A stretch of 38,664 bases of DNA from an uncultured Acidaminococcus sp. (GCA_900315205.1 OMYF01000018.1:1-38664), one strand, 5' to 3'; counted from the first letter of the stretch, positions 7,902 through 17,173 are shown. Program-made: numbers and translations. The notes: generated by a model not told the origin, from the sequence alone.

Positions 7902-9335
7902 TCAATTCCCCTTCTTTGCGGCATTTGCTTCCATGGCTTCGACCAAGCCTTGTACACGGGTCTCATACTGCGCAGCATTGAAATTCCTCGGGTCAGCCTG
8001 GTCTCCGTCGAAACCAGCCGTCGGAATGCCCATGTCCTTCGTGAAGCGGCGCTGCATTTCAGGCATATAGCCGCTCCAGGGCTTGCAGGACCGGTTGTAG
8101 TGTACCAGCACACCGTCCACCTTGTTGTCGCGGATCAGGCCTTCGCGCCAGGCCACGCCCTGTTCGATGCTGACAGAGTTCGGAGCCTTGCAGTATGCCT
8201 TTACGAGTTCGTCCAGGTTGTTGTAGACGAAACCGAAGGCCGGTGCATACACGACGCCCGTGATGTTCAGGCCGTTCGCCTTGAGCGGTTTGAACAGGTT
8301 CGGCAGTTTCGGCCAGCAGGGGATGCCTTCGAACATGATGCGGTACTGTTCCTTGAAGGGTGCGGTCGTCGTGCCGTCCTTGACATGCTGTTCCAGCTCG
8401 CTGGCCAGCAGTTCAAAGGCTTCTGCCGCTTCGACACGGCCGCGGGCCGTGACGACGTCAGCCATATGGTTGAAGAGGTCGAACCCGTTGAACGGGGACG
8501 GCTTGTACTGCAGATAGTCGCAGACCTTCAGCCATGCCTTGGCCGTGCGGTTTGCGTTCTGGCAGCACTGTTCGAACTTGTCTTCATCGAACTTTCTGCC
8601 GGAGATCTCTTCCATCTGACGGATGGCCGTATCCAGCTGGGAACGGATGTACTTGACGTTGGCTTCGTTGACATGGTCGAATTCGTTGTAGGGGACGTCG
8701 ATCATGATCAGGGGAATATTGTGCCGGCGGGCGATATCTTCATACCATTTGGTCATGCAGTTGCAGATGTTGTTGCAGCACAGCACGAAGTCCGGCATCG
8801 GCATCGTCATCTGACGGTACTTGTGCAGAGCGTTCTGGCGGCGGGTCTTTTCCTCGCCGTCGGGCAGGGCCGCGATTTCATAGATATTATCCGTCGTGGC
8901 ATACGGTTTTCTGGTCTTGGGATCGATGACGGGTTTGCCGTTCTCATCGAAGACCTTCTTGCCGTTGGCATCTTTCATCTGCTTGCCGCTGTTCGGATTG
9001 ATGATATAGTTGCCGTCCTTGTCCATCTTGTTGGCACCGCGGTAACCGGCAGCATAGGCCAGGGAAATCCGGGCATAGCCGCAGATATCATTATCATATC
9101 CGATATCTTCTGCCGCCTGGCACATCACTTCGCCGTCACGGTTGGCGGCGATACCGGCAGCCTGGTTTTCAGGATACCCTACATGCAGACCGAAGGATTC
9201 AGCCAGTTCGCAGGGGAACTTGGAAGAAGACCAGCCTACAGGTTCTCCGGCTTCCTTTGCTTCCCGGAGTTCTCTGTACACTTTTTCAACTACATCTCTT
9301 AAAGCCTGGACGCCAGGGCTTACAGTTTTCGCCAT
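7902..9335 (-). CDS. hgdA: (R)-2-hydroxyglutaryl-CoA dehydratase, alpha subunit (component D)
   Basis: A 477-residue subunit that pairs with HgdB and carries the [4Fe-4S] cluster reduced by HgdC. Cysteine-rich segments are visible: DFVLCCNNICNC in the middle, a QCC pair near residue 260, and HYNRSCKPWSG near the C-terminus, where the family has a cluster ligand region. The sequence closely resembles A. fermentans HgdA as I know it, including length. Between the N-terminal part and the first cysteine cluster is a Lys/Asn/Gly-rich insert (about residues 100-150) with repeated D-x-G-K units. The ATG at 9333-9335 has GGAAGGAT upstream. The gene follows hgdC by 30 nt. Confidence 0.97.
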   Translation of the reverse strand: MAKTVSPGVQALRDVVEKVYRELREAKEAGEPVGWSSSKFPCELAESFGLHVGYPENQAAGIAANRDGEVMCQAAEDIGYDNDICGYARISLAYAAGYRGANKMDKDGNYIINPNSGKQMKDANGKKVFDENGKPVIDPKTRKPYATTDNIYEIAALPDGEEKTRRQNALHKYRQMTMPMPDFVLCCNNICNCMTKWYEDIARRHNIPLIMIDVPYNEFDHVNEANVKYIRSQLDTAIRQMEEISGRKFDEDKFEQCCQNANRTAKAWLKVCDYLQYKPSPFNGFDLFNHMADVVTARGRVEAAEAFELLASELEQHVKDGTTTAPFKEQYRIMFEGIPCWPKLPNLFKPLKANGLNITGVVYAPAFGFVYNNLDELVKAYCKAPNSVSIEQGVAWREGLIRDNKVDGVLVHYNRSCKPWSGYMPEMQRRFTKDMGIPTAGFDGDQADPRNFNAAQYETRVQGLVEAMEANAAKKGN

Positions 9336-9365
9336 AATTATCCTTCCTTCTCCATTCGTAAAAAA

Positions 9366-10148
9366 TTATTTGGATGCCTTCCGGTACGCATAGAGCGCCG
9401 CACCGAGAGCACCGTTGTACTGCGCCAGCGGAGACGTATGGATCTCCACGCCGAGACCTTCCTGCAGCGCATCCACCACGCCGAAATTCTGGGCGACGCC
9501 GCCCGTCATGACCACGTCCTTCACGACACCGACGCGGTTGGCAAGACCGATGACACGGCTCGCCACGGAACGGTGGATACCGGCAATGATATCGATCTTG
9601 TCCGTACCCTTGGACAGCTGGCTGATCACTTCGCTTTCCGCAAAGACGGTGCAGGTGGAGCTGATCGCAATGCGCTTTTTGGACTGGGCTCCCAGTTTTG
9701 CCAGGTCCTCGACTTTGACCTCAAGGACGCGGGCCATGACATCGAGGAAACGGCCTGTCCCGGCGGCGCATTTATCGTTCATCTGGAAGTTGGTCATCAC
9801 GCCGTTTTCCACGTGGATGACCTTTACATCCTGTCCTCCGATATCGATGACCGTATGGACATTCGGCCAGATGAAACTGGCCCCCTTGGCATGGCAGGAC
9901 AGTTCACTCATCTGTTTGTCCGCAATGCCCTCCAGCGAATTCCGGCCATACCCTGTTGCCAGGGTAAAGGCCAGATCGCTCCTGGTCATCTTTGCGTTTT
10001 CAAGCACCTCGGAAATCGCCCGGGCCGGGCCGGAAGTGCCCGCCCCCACATCCACCAGGGATTTGGCGATGATGTCTTTGCCATCCTTCAGGATGACGCA
10101 TTTCGAAGCTGTGGAACCGACATCGATACCAAGCGTATATATACTCAT
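9366..10148 (-). CDS. hgdC: 2-hydroxyglutaryl-CoA dehydratase activator (component A, archerase)
   Basis: HgdC is the homodimeric ATP-dependent one-electron donor to HgdAB. It has an actin-like ASKHA fold with one [4Fe-4S] cluster shared between two subunits. This 260-residue protein has the phosphate-1 motif GIDVGSTASK near residue 7, the IDIGGQD phosphate-2 motif near residue 101, and MTGGVAQN near the C-terminus. The cluster ligands are Cys127 (in NDKCAAGTGRF) and Cys166 (in ISSTCTVFAESE), the positions reported for the A. fermentans enzyme. The ATG at 10146-10148 has AAGGAAAG upstream. It lies 19 nt after gcdA and 30 nt before hgdA. The reaction is oxygen-sensitive, fitting a strict anaerobe. 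Confidence 0.97.
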   Translation of the reverse strand: MSIYTLGIDVGSTASKCVILKDGKDIIAKSLVDVGAGTSGPARAISEVLENAKMTRSDLAFTLATGYGRNSLEGIADKQMSELSCHAKGASFIWPNVHTVIDIGGQDVKVIHVENGVMTNFQMNDKCAAGTGRFLDVMARVLEVKVEDLAKLGAQSKKRIAISSTCTVFAESEVISQLSKGTDKIDIIAGIHRSVASRVIGLANRVGVVKDVVMTGGVAQNFGVVDALQEGLGVEIHTSPLAQYNGALGAALYAYRKASK

Positions 10149-10167
10149 TCTCTTTCCTTATGACAGT

Positions 10168-11928
10168 TTATTTCTTGACGAACGTATCGAATTCCCGGAT
10201 GGCCCGCGGCAGCATCATCTGATGGAACGGGCAGATGGACTGCGGGTTCTGGTAGGCAGCTTCCGTGAAGGCTTCCACATAGCCGCGCAGGTTGGTGAAA
10301 TCGACGATTTCATCGACCAGGCCGAGTTCTGCACAGACTTTCGGACGGGATTTGGTATGGAACGCCTGGATCAGGGCATTCATCTTGTCGATGGTCGGCT
10401 GGAGATCCTTGCCGGCCTTCTTATCCTTCGCCAGTCTGCGGGAGTACATGGCAACGGCAGCCGTTTCGCCGTTCATGACATAGATCTCCGTAGCAGCCGT
10501 GCCGATGGAGAAGGCGTTCGTATCGTTGCCCTGCGGGCCGCCCAGCACGTAGTGCGCAGCAGCGGAGCCCTTTCTCAGGGTGATCTCGAACTGCGGGATA
10601 TGGGAGCTCTGGATGGAGTAGATCAGGGACTGGCCCAGGCCGAGCAGTTCGGCTTTTTCAGCGTCGTTGCCGACGTCGATGCCGGACGTATCCTGGATCC
10701 AGACGATGGGCAGACGGTCACGGGCGCAGAGCGTCACGAATTCGTTCATCTTGATCAGGCCCTGACGGTACAGTTTGCCGCCCAGTCCGACCGCACCCGG
10801 CTTGTATTCGGGATAGTTCATCAGAAGGCCCATGAAGTTGGCCACGACACCGACCAGGAGGCCGTTGACCTTTGCCATGCCGGTGATCATTTCAGGGCCG
10901 TAGCCCTTCTTGTATTCTTTGAATTCGCTGTTGTCGAACAGACGGCCGATGACATTGTACATATCATAGGCTCTCTTGTCGTTCAGCGGGATCAGGGAAT
11001 ACAGGTCGTCCAGGGGCAGAGCCGGGACTCTCGGATCGTCGACGCGGAAGAATTCGGGATCATACTTCGGCAGCATGCCCACATACTTCTTGATGCCTTC
11101 CAGGACGCCTTCTTCAGAAGCATAGACTTCGCGGAAGAAGCCCGTTTCGGTATAGTGGATATCGACGGCTCCCGGAGGTTCGGTCTTGCCGCTCTTTGCC
11201 ACGGAATCAGCGATCTGTTCGGCCCCTTCCATGTCGATATAGCCCTTCGGGCTCATGCCGCCCAGGATGCCGGCGCCGCCGACAGCCATATTGGCTTTTT
11301 CATGGGCGATCAGGATGGTCGGGCTGATGGAATGGTAGCCGCCGCCGGCAGGGTTGGTCCCGTAGATGCCGACGATGACGGGGACACCCAGCTGGTTCAG
11401 CTCGGAGTTGCGGTAGAAAGGAGTACCGCCGCCGCGGCGGTTCGGATAGACCTTTTCCTGTTCATCGAACTTCACGCCGCTGCAGTTCAGCACATAGATC
11501 AGAGGGATGTGCAGCGTCTTGGCCGTATCGGAGGCGCGGAGCAGGCATTCGGCCTGACCGGGCACCCAAGCGCCGGCCAGCTTCTTGTTGTCCGAAGCCA
11601 CGATGACAGCCCAGTGGCCGTTGACGCGGCCCAGGCCCTTGACCAGGCTGACAGAACCGTTCTTGTTGCCTTCCGGATTGAAGATGCTGTTGAGCGGTCT
11701 GAAAGTTCCCGGTTCGACCAGTTTCTCGACGCGCTGCAGTGCCGTCAGCTGGCCCGATGCGTTCAGCGATTCGTCGCTGCGGCCGGCGGACTGGGCAGCC
11801 TTGATCAGCTCATGGATCTCGGCTTCGATTTTCTTCAGCTGCTCTTCATTCTCGGGATTGGCTTTCTTGAGCGGCTTGCCGACCTGCGGCATTTTTTCGA
11901 AATATCTAGGCATTGAGTAAAAACCCAT
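10168..11928 (-). CDS. gcdA: glutaconyl-CoA decarboxylase, alpha subunit (carboxyltransferase)
   Basis: GcdA moves the carboxyl group of glutaconyl-CoA to the biotin of GcdC, giving crotonyl-CoA. The 586 residues form the two crotonase-like halves of a carboxyltransferase. Oxyanion-hole regions appear as GTNPAGGGYHSISPT and AVGGAGILGGMSPKG in the first half, and as QDTSGIDVGNDAEK with YVLGGPQGNDTNAFSIGTAATE in the second. The opening MGFYSMPRYF matches A. fermentans GcdA as I recall it. The ATG at 11926-11928 has GGAGG 10 nt upstream. The other three subunits are not beside it: gcdB, gcdC and gcdD lie at 27849-29890, next to mmdA. Here it sits between gctB and hgdC, so it is made with the enzymes that produce its substrate. 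Confidence 0.97.
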   Translation of the reverse strand: MGFYSMPRYFEKMPQVGKPLKKANPENEEQLKKIEAEIHELIKAAQSAGRSDESLNASGQLTALQRVEKLVEPGTFRPLNSIFNPEGNKNGSVSLVKGLGRVNGHWAVIVASDNKKLAGAWVPGQAECLLRASDTAKTLHIPLIYVLNCSGVKFDEQEKVYPNRRGGGTPFYRNSELNQLGVPVIVGIYGTNPAGGGYHSISPTILIAHEKANMAVGGAGILGGMSPKGYIDMEGAEQIADSVAKSGKTEPPGAVDIHYTETGFFREVYASEEGVLEGIKKYVGMLPKYDPEFFRVDDPRVPALPLDDLYSLIPLNDKRAYDMYNVIGRLFDNSEFKEYKKGYGPEMITGMAKVNGLLVGVVANFMGLLMNYPEYKPGAVGLGGKLYRQGLIKMNEFVTLCARDRLPIVWIQDTSGIDVGNDAEKAELLGLGQSLIYSIQSSHIPQFEITLRKGSAAAHYVLGGPQGNDTNAFSIGTAATEIYVMNGETAAVAMYSRRLAKDKKAGKDLQPTIDKMNALIQAFHTKSRPKVCAELGLVDEIVDFTNLRGYVEAFTEAAYQNPQSICPFHQMMLPRAIREFDTFVKK

Positions 11929-11949
11929 TCTCGTTGATCCTCCCTATTC

Positions 11950-12753
11950 TCACTTGTTTTCTTCTACGGGGACTTTGATGAAGGCCTGGCCCGGGTCGAT
12001 TTCCTCACGGATCAGTTTGATGACGGAGGGTTCCGGAGCTTCCAGTTCGACAGCTCTGGAGACATCGATCTCGAAACCGGTGTTTTCGATGACGTCTTCC
12101 GGGGAAGAAGTCGGATAATAGCCGGCCAGATACATCCTCTTGGTCTTTTCATCGAATTTCAGGATGCCGCGGTCCGTAACGACCATCTGCGGGCCCACAT
12201 CGCCCGGCAGACCCAGTCTTTCACGGCCGCCGGGGCCATCGATCCAGCCGGGGCTGGTCACATAGTCGATCTGCTTCATGAATCTGCGTTTTTCATGCTG
12301 CATCATGATGATCGTATTGGAATACGTCGCGATCCCGTTGGCACCGCCGGAGCCGGTGAAACGGGTCTTCGGATGATGGTAGTCACCGATGGACGTGGAG
12401 TTCACGTTGCCGTAGGCATCGATCTGGGCGCCGCCGATGAAGGCAATCAGACGGTTGGCCTTGTGCAGGTATTCGTTGATCTCGAAGCCGACGAAACGGA
12501 TATTCGGCCAGATGGTGCCGCAGTGGGCCATGAATCTCAGGTCACCTACGGAACGGGGCACTTCCACAGGGGAGCAGTCCATCAGGCCGCTCTCGACGAT
12601 GATATGGCAGTCCGGAGCATAGACGCGCTTGGCTACGCTGGCACCGATCAGGGGAAGCCCGGTGCCGACGGTCACGACCTGACCGTTTTTGATCTGCTTG
12701 GCAATGGTCACTGCCTGCATTTCCTTATTGGTGTAATTCGTATAATCAGACAT
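11950..12753 (-). CDS. gctB: glutaconate CoA-transferase, subunit B
   Basis: The 267-residue small subunit of a class I CoA-transferase that moves CoA from acetyl-CoA or glutaconyl-CoA to (R)-2-hydroxyglutarate. Glu54, in the IIVESG strand, is at the position of the catalytic glutamate that forms the enzyme-CoA thioester in A. fermentans GctB. The region GSGGANGIATYS is the expected glycine-rich substrate loop. The ATG at 12751-12753 follows the gctA stop by only 2 nt, with the ribosome-binding site in the end of gctA. GctA and GctB form a heterooctamer in the cytosol. Confidence 0.97.
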   Translation of the reverse strand: MSDYTNYTNKEMQAVTIAKQIKNGQVVTVGTGLPLIGASVAKRVYAPDCHIIVESGLMDCSPVEVPRSVGDLRFMAHCGTIWPNIRFVGFEINEYLHKANRLIAFIGGAQIDAYGNVNSTSIGDYHHPKTRFTGSGGANGIATYSNTIIMMQHEKRRFMKQIDYVTSPGWIDGPGGRERLGLPGDVGPQMVVTDRGILKFDEKTKRMYLAGYYPTSSPEDVIENTGFEIDVSRAVELEAPEPSVIKLIREEIDPGQAFIKVPVEENK

Positions 12754-12755
12754 CC

Positions 12756-13718
12756 TTATTTGCCCTCCTTCGTCATATCGATATGATATCCCAGACCGGG
12801 GACTACCTTCAGGTTGATCAGCCGGGTAGCACCCAGTTTGTTCAGGTATGCATCATGATCCGGCACATCGAAGATCCATTCCTTGCAGAAGGCATCGAAG
12901 TCTTCCTGGGTCTTGCTGACGACGTCGTACACTTTCAGGAACGGATTGTCGTAGTCATACAGGCCGTAGCACTGGGACGGATGGGCACCGTAAGGAGCCA
13001 GGACGACGGCATCGACGCACATGCACGGGATATCGTTCTGGGTCGGATCCCGTCTGATTTCCTCATTGCTGATGATCTCTTCGCACGTGACGATCGTATG
13101 CTTGGCAGCCATGGCGATATCGACATCCTGGAACTTGCCGCCCCAGATGCGGACCGTGCCGTCCGGAGAAGCCTGCTGGGCATGGATGATGGCCACGTCG
13201 ATCTGCGGCACTGGGATTGCCAGGACGCGCTGTTTCTTGTCAAAGGGATTTTCGATCTCGACGAATTTTTCATCAGGGACCTTGTCCAGGGTCTTGCGGA
13301 CTTCCTTGCTGATCCCCCATTCCGTTTCCAGGCCGGAGCCCTGCATCAGGGATACAGGCAGGAAGGGCAGGCCGAGGGCAGCGGCATGCCACATCAGATA
13401 GATGACGTCCTGAGAATAGTCTTCCATCGTCAGTTTGCCCGCTTCGAACCATTTGCGGAACCGTCTCGAGACGTTGGTCACGCCGGAGTTTGCTGTGTAG
13501 CAGTTGATGTAGGCTTTGACGCGGCCGTTGCCGATGAGCAGATCCCAGTCACCGCCGGCGGCACCGCCGAGGCCGGTGAAATCGGTAAGTCCCTGTCTCA
13601 GGATTTCATACACGGCTGCATACGGTTTGCGGTCAGTCGTGAAGCCGCCCAGGGCAATGTGGTCACCACTGTGGACATACTTCGCAACAGCGTCATGTAA
13701 CGTCATTACTTTACTCAA
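12756..13718 (-). CDS. gctA: glutaconate CoA-transferase, subunit A
   Basis: The 320-residue large subunit of glutaconate CoA-transferase and first gene of the operon. It contains GGFTTDRKPYAAV near the N-terminus, GLGGAAGGDWD and the NCYTANSGVT strand, all typical of class I CoA-transferase alpha subunits. The start is a TTG at 13716-13718, with AAGGGGG 8 nt upstream. It gives the MSKVMTLHDAVAKYV opening known for this protein. The frame stays open 49 codons further upstream, but that part runs through the leader into the promoter -10 region and cannot be coding. Promoter elements at 13854-13882 give a leader of about 130 nt. Confidence 0.96.
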   Translation of the reverse strand: MSKVMTLHDAVAKYVHSGDHIALGGFTTDRKPYAAVYEILRQGLTDFTGLGGAAGGDWDLLIGNGRVKAYINCYTANSGVTNVSRRFRKWFEAGKLTMEDYSQDVIYLMWHAAALGLPFLPVSLMQGSGLETEWGISKEVRKTLDKVPDEKFVEIENPFDKKQRVLAIPVPQIDVAIIHAQQASPDGTVRIWGGKFQDVDIAMAAKHTIVTCEEIISNEEIRRDPTQNDIPCMCVDAVVLAPYGAHPSQCYGLYDYDNPFLKVYDVVSKTQEDFDAFCKEWIFDVPDHDAYLNKLGATRLINLKVVPGLGYHIDMTKEGK

Positions 13719-13853
13719 AACAAAAACCCCCTTATAAAAGTTTACAATCCTTCTGAGCAGATCCGTACTCTCCTCCAGAAGAGCTGATCCCGCCCTTTCA
13801 ATCAGAGATCGCGCAGTTGTATTCCGATGGCTATGCCTCCACTGTACATTTGG

Positions 13854-13882
13854 ATTATAACACAAATAAATATTTTTTTACA
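13854..13882 (-). promoter_or_regulatory. extended -10 promoter of the gctAB-gcdA-hgdCAB operon
   Basis: A perfect TATAAT (13854-13859) preceded by TG-T (extended -10) is on the minus strand, with a weak -35 TGTAAA 17 bp upstream (13877-13882). The 120 bp further upstream (13883-14000) are very AT-rich against the GC-rich neighbourhood and may serve as an UP element or regulator site. The leader 13719-13847 has no gene. Confidence 0.75.
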
Positions 13883-14010
13883 TTATTTCGACGGATGTTC
13901 CTTGAGTTTTAAAATTTTTGCGTGAATTCTAATAATTTTTACCCTCTGCGTTAAATACTTTCGGATTTTTCGCTTTAGCAGATTAAATTTTGTATACGCC
14001 GCGCCCAAAA

Positions 14011-14052
14011 AATAAGGACCTCCGGTCCCCTTTTGTGCCGGGCGTCCTTATT
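14011..14052 (-). terminator. intrinsic terminator after cca
   Basis: AATAAGGAC and GTCCTTATT (14011-14019 with 14044-14052) form a 9-bp stem that ends on the minus strand in a T-run reaching to about 14007. A small internal GGACC/GGTCC hairpin (14016-14028) could compete. The element lies about 50 nt past the cca stop. Confidence 0.8.
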
Positions 14053-14103
14053 CAGAGTAAAAAACAGTACATTGTATCTTAAGGAGGGACACTGTGTCCG
14101 TTC

Positions 14104-15552
14104 TCAGCCGTCCGTGCGCTGCTGTCTTGCGAGCCAGCGGCGGGCCGCCGCAAGCAATCCGTCAGGCCGGTTTTCCATGCTGCGGTCCTGCACGCGGTGC
14201 AGGAAGAGCGGCAGCAGCGCGGAGATCCTTTCTTTCGGGATTCCCATTGCCATCAGATCCCGGCCGCTCACAGCAAGGTCCGACGTATGGACGGGCATCT
14301 GATACGCCATGGTCACGAGCCGTTTTCCGTACATCTGGGCATGGATGATATCGCTCCGGGTGGCCGCCGTGGCGGCCGCATCGGCCACGCAGACGGCCGT
14401 GAGCTCTTTAAAGGCCTCCGCCATCTCCTTGTTCACGCGGAAATGGCCGCTGCGGGCTTCCCGGCGCAGCCAGCGCCAGGTGGCTGCATCGTCCAGGGCG
14501 CTGGCAAAACCGAAATGCATATGGCTGCGGACGAGCCAGGCGGCCCGCTCCGTCAGCTCCCGGGGCAGCCGGAGCCGTTCCATGATCTGACGGGCCATGA
14601 CGGCTCCCGCCTTTTCGTGCCCGTTGTCATGGGGATGGCCTTCGGCGTCGTACGTACGGATCCCTTCCCGTCCCTTGGCGATGTCATGGAGCAGGATGGC
14701 CCACCCCGTCTCGAGGCGGCGGTCCCCCTTGTCGAGGGCGATGGCCGTATGCGTCCACACATCATAGGGATGGAATGCCGGATTCTGCTCCACGCCCACG
14801 AGCGCCTCCAGTTCCGGCAGGATGGGAACCGGGACATAGCTGCCGTGGGACCTGATGCGGCAGTCCTGGGCTGCCAGACGGCTCCGCACCATGAGATCCA
14901 TGCCGCGGCCGGCCCAGGGCGCGCAGAGCAGCTTGTTCAGTTCGGCCCGGACTCGTTCCAGGGACAGGCCCCCGACCCGGTCCAGGTTGGCTTCCATCGC
15001 GGGCAGGACCGCGGCGTCGGGCGTGCAGCCGAGCTGCGCCACGAAGCGGCAGGCCCGGAACATGCGGAGCGCGTCCTCCTGGAAGCGTTTGCGCGCGTTC
15101 CCCACCGTCCGCAGGACCCGGCCGTGCAGATCGTCGAGACCGCCGAAACAGTCGATGATCCGGCCCTGCCGGTCCGCTGCCATGGCGTTGATGGTGAAAT
15201 CCCGCCGGCCCAGATCATCCTCCAGTTTTTCGCAGTACCAGACTTCCGCCGGCCGGTGGGCGTCGCTGCCGTAGGTCTCGTTGCGGTAGGAGGCGACTTC
15301 CACCGTATGGCGGCCGCTGCGCAGATTGACGACGCCGAAATCCTGGCCCAGGGTGCCGATGACCCGCAGGTTCCCCCGCTCCGCCGCCAGTTTGATCTCA
15401 TCCGGCCGGGCATTGGTCACGATGTCATAATCCTCGGGGACGCGCCCGAGCAGGGTGTCCCGCACCGCTCCTCCGACGACATACGCTTCGAACCCCCGCG
15501 ATTCCAGCAGTTCCAGCACGTCCAGCACGTAATCGGGAAATGTCAGCTTCAT
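14104..15552 (-). CDS. cca: CCA tRNA nucleotidyltransferase with HD domain
   Basis: This class II nucleotidyltransferase adds or repairs the 3' CCA end of tRNA. The 482-residue protein has the polymerase head motif GGAVRDTLLG (residues 27-36), the metal-binding DYD (41-43) and RRDFTINAMA near residue 115. The neck/body with ALRMFRACRFVAQLG follows. The C-terminal half holds an HD-type phosphohydrolase domain, LLHDIAKG followed by HDNGHEKAG. I place the start at ATG 15550-15552; in-frame GTG codons at 15555 and 15561 are alternatives, since AAAGGG lies just upstream of all three. It stands alone between two terminators, with a likely promoter near 15662. Confidence 0.94.
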   Translation of the reverse strand: MKLTFPDYVLDVLELLESRGFEAYVVGGAVRDTLLGRVPEDYDIVTNARPDEIKLAAERGNLRVIGTLGQDFGVVNLRSGRHTVEVASYRNETYGSDAHRPAEVWYCEKLEDDLGRRDFTINAMAADRQGRIIDCFGGLDDLHGRVLRTVGNARKRFQEDALRMFRACRFVAQLGCTPDAAVLPAMEANLDRVGGLSLERVRAELNKLLCAPWAGRGMDLMVRSRLAAQDCRIRSHGSYVPVPILPELEALVGVEQNPAFHPYDVWTHTAIALDKGDRRLETGWAILLHDIAKGREGIRTYDAEGHPHDNGHEKAGAVMARQIMERLRLPRELTERAAWLVRSHMHFGFASALDDAATWRWLRREARSGHFRVNKEMAEAFKELTAVCVADAAATAATRSDIIHAQMYGKRLVTMAYQMPVHTSDLAVSGRDLMAMGIPKERISALLPLFLHRVQDRSMENRPDGLLAAARRWLARQQRTDG

Positions 15553-15661
15553 CACATCCACGCCCTTTCTACCCTGTCAGCGGAGCACTCCGCACGCATC
15601 CGCCGGCCCCTTTCCGGAAAAGTGGGGACGCGCGGCATCTGCCGTTTCGTTTCCTTCTTTT

Positions 15662-15690
15662 ATTATACCGGATGGCCCGCCGGATGGAAC
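15662..15690 (-). promoter_or_regulatory. likely promoter of cca
   Basis: TATAAT (15662-15667) on the minus strand lies about 110 nt before the cca start, in the gap between the rng terminator and cca. The -35 region is poor (TTCCAT, 16 bp upstream), so this rests mainly on the perfect -10. Confidence 0.5.
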
Positions 15691-15730
15691 GTTTTTTCCT
15701 GCGGCGCTCCGAATGCGCTGCGGGGAAAAG

Positions 15731-15768
15731 CAAAAAATGGGTGCTGCATGTTTCCATACAGTACCCAT
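15731..15768 (-). terminator. intrinsic terminator after rng
   Basis: A 10-bp stem with one mismatch (15737-15746 with 15759-15768), followed on the minus strand by a run of six T and a second T-run. It begins 5 nt past the rng stop and ends the long cell-wall operon. Confidence 0.85.
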
Positions 15769-15772
15769 TGGG

Positions 15773-17173
15773 TCATCCCGGATGGTTCAGGATGGTAAAG
15801 GCTCCCGCCATCAGGGCGGGGTCGCTGGCGAGCCGGATATGGCAGCTGAATTCCTTTTCCATGTCGCGGACGCCGCGGACCGCAAGCCACTCATACACCT
15901 GGGGATGGACGGTGACGAGCAGGTTCCGGGCCATGGCGTGCTGGCTGAACAGGCCGCGCAGGCGCCGCCTGATCTCCACACAGACCGTTTCCGGCGATTC
16001 GACGCGGCCGCTGCCCTGGCACATGGGACAGACCGTGTACAGCGCGCCGGCGAGGTTCCGCCGCGCCTTGCGGCGGGTCATCTCCACGAGATTGAGCCGC
16101 GTAAAGCCCAGGACGCGCGGTTTCATCCGGTCCAGGGCGAATTCCTGCTTCAGGATCTGCAGGACTTCCTCCCGGGCCGCTTCCGTATCCATATCGATGA
16201 AATCCACGACGATGATGCCGCCGATATCCCGCAGCCGCAGCTGCCGTGCGATCTCCGCCGCCGCTTCCCGGTTCGTCCGCAGGGAGGTCTCCTCCCGGCT
16301 GTCTCCGGCGGTCAGGCGGCCGCTGTTGACATCGATGACCGTCATGGCCTCCGTATAGTCGAAGACGAGGTAGCCGCCCCCGGGCAGCCAGATGATGCGG
16401 TCCGACACGGCTGCGATCTCCTCGTCCAGCCCGAAGTGGGTGAAGAGGTCTTCCGTCCCTTCATAGTGCTCGGCCCTCACCTCGCTGAGGCCCAGGCTCC
16501 GGAGGAGCTCCTGCACTGTATGGAACGCCGTCTCCTCGTCGACGACGATGCGGTCCACATCGGCGGTGACGTAATCCCGGAGCATCCGGATGGAGAGGTC
16601 GAGTTCGCGGTGGAGGAGCTGCGGGCCCCGTCCGACCCGGCTCCGCCTGAGGATGATGTCCCAGCTGCGGACGAGCTGTTCCAGATCGGCCAGGATCTCG
16701 TCATCTCCGGCCTCGCCGGCCGCCGTCCGCAGCACGAGCCCCATCCCGCGGGGCACATGCGGCTGCACGAGCTCCCGCAGCCGCGTCCTTACGGCCCTGC
16801 CGGCGATCTTCCGGGACAGGGAGATCCTGCTGCCGAAAGGCTCCAGGACGACGTACCGCCCGGGCAGGGTGATGTTCTGCGTCACACCGGGACCTTTGTT
16901 GCCCCGGCAGTCCTTGACGACCTGCACAAGGATCTGCTGTCCCTGGGTCAGATGCTCGTCCCCGCGGAGCGTCAGGAAACCGTTCCGGTCCAGGTCCAGA
17001 TCGACGAAGGCCGCCTGGATTCCGGGCACCACATTGCTGACGCTGCCCCGGTAGATATTGCCCACAAGGTTCCCGCTGCCGTGGCGCTCGACGATATAAT
17101 CCTGCAGCCGGCCCGCTTCCACAAGGCCCATGCGCGTCTCTTCAGGACGCACGCTCGCATAGATACACTTCAT
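15773..17173 (-). CDS. rng: ribonuclease G/E family endoribonuclease
   Basis: A 466-residue RNase G-type enzyme that cleaves single-stranded A/U-rich RNA in rRNA maturation and mRNA decay. The N-terminus carries an S1 RNA-binding region (GNIYRGSVSNVVPGIQAAFVDLDLDRNGFL). The two catalytic Mg2+-binding Asp are in TVIDVNSG and IVVDFIDM, and the Zn-link motif CPMCQGSG lies near the C-terminal third. There is no long C-terminal scaffold as in RNase E. The ATG at 17171-17173 follows GGAAGG; an upstream open stretch of 24 codons is not conserved. It is 16 nt after the DUF2344 gene and is the last gene of the operon. Confidence 0.94.
   Translation of the reverse strand: MKCIYASVRPEETRMGLVEAGRLQDYIVERHGSGNLVGNIYRGSVSNVVPGIQAAFVDLDLDRNGFLTLRGDEHLTQGQQILVQVVKDCRGNKGPGVTQNITLPGRYVVLEPFGSRISLSRKIAGRAVRTRLRELVQPHVPRGMGLVLRTAAGEAGDDEILADLEQLVRSWDIILRRSRVGRGPQLLHRELDLSIRMLRDYVTADVDRIVVDEETAFHTVQELLRSLGLSEVRAEHYEGTEDLFTHFGLDEEIAAVSDRIIWLPGGGYLVFDYTEAMTVIDVNSGRLTAGDSREETSLRTNREAAAEIARQLRLRDIGGIIVVDFIDMDTEAAREEVLQILKQEFALDRMKPRVLGFTRLNLVEMTRRKARRNLAGALYTVCPMCQGSGRVESPETVCVEIRRRLRGLFSQHAMARNLLVTVHPQVYEWLAVRGVRDMEKEFSCHIRLASDPALMAGAFTILNHPG

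Noticed and set aside
13719..13865. N-terminal extension of GctA by 49 codons
   Set aside because: It reaches into the promoter -10 region, so it cannot be translated from that promoter, and the TTG start gives the known GctA N-terminus.
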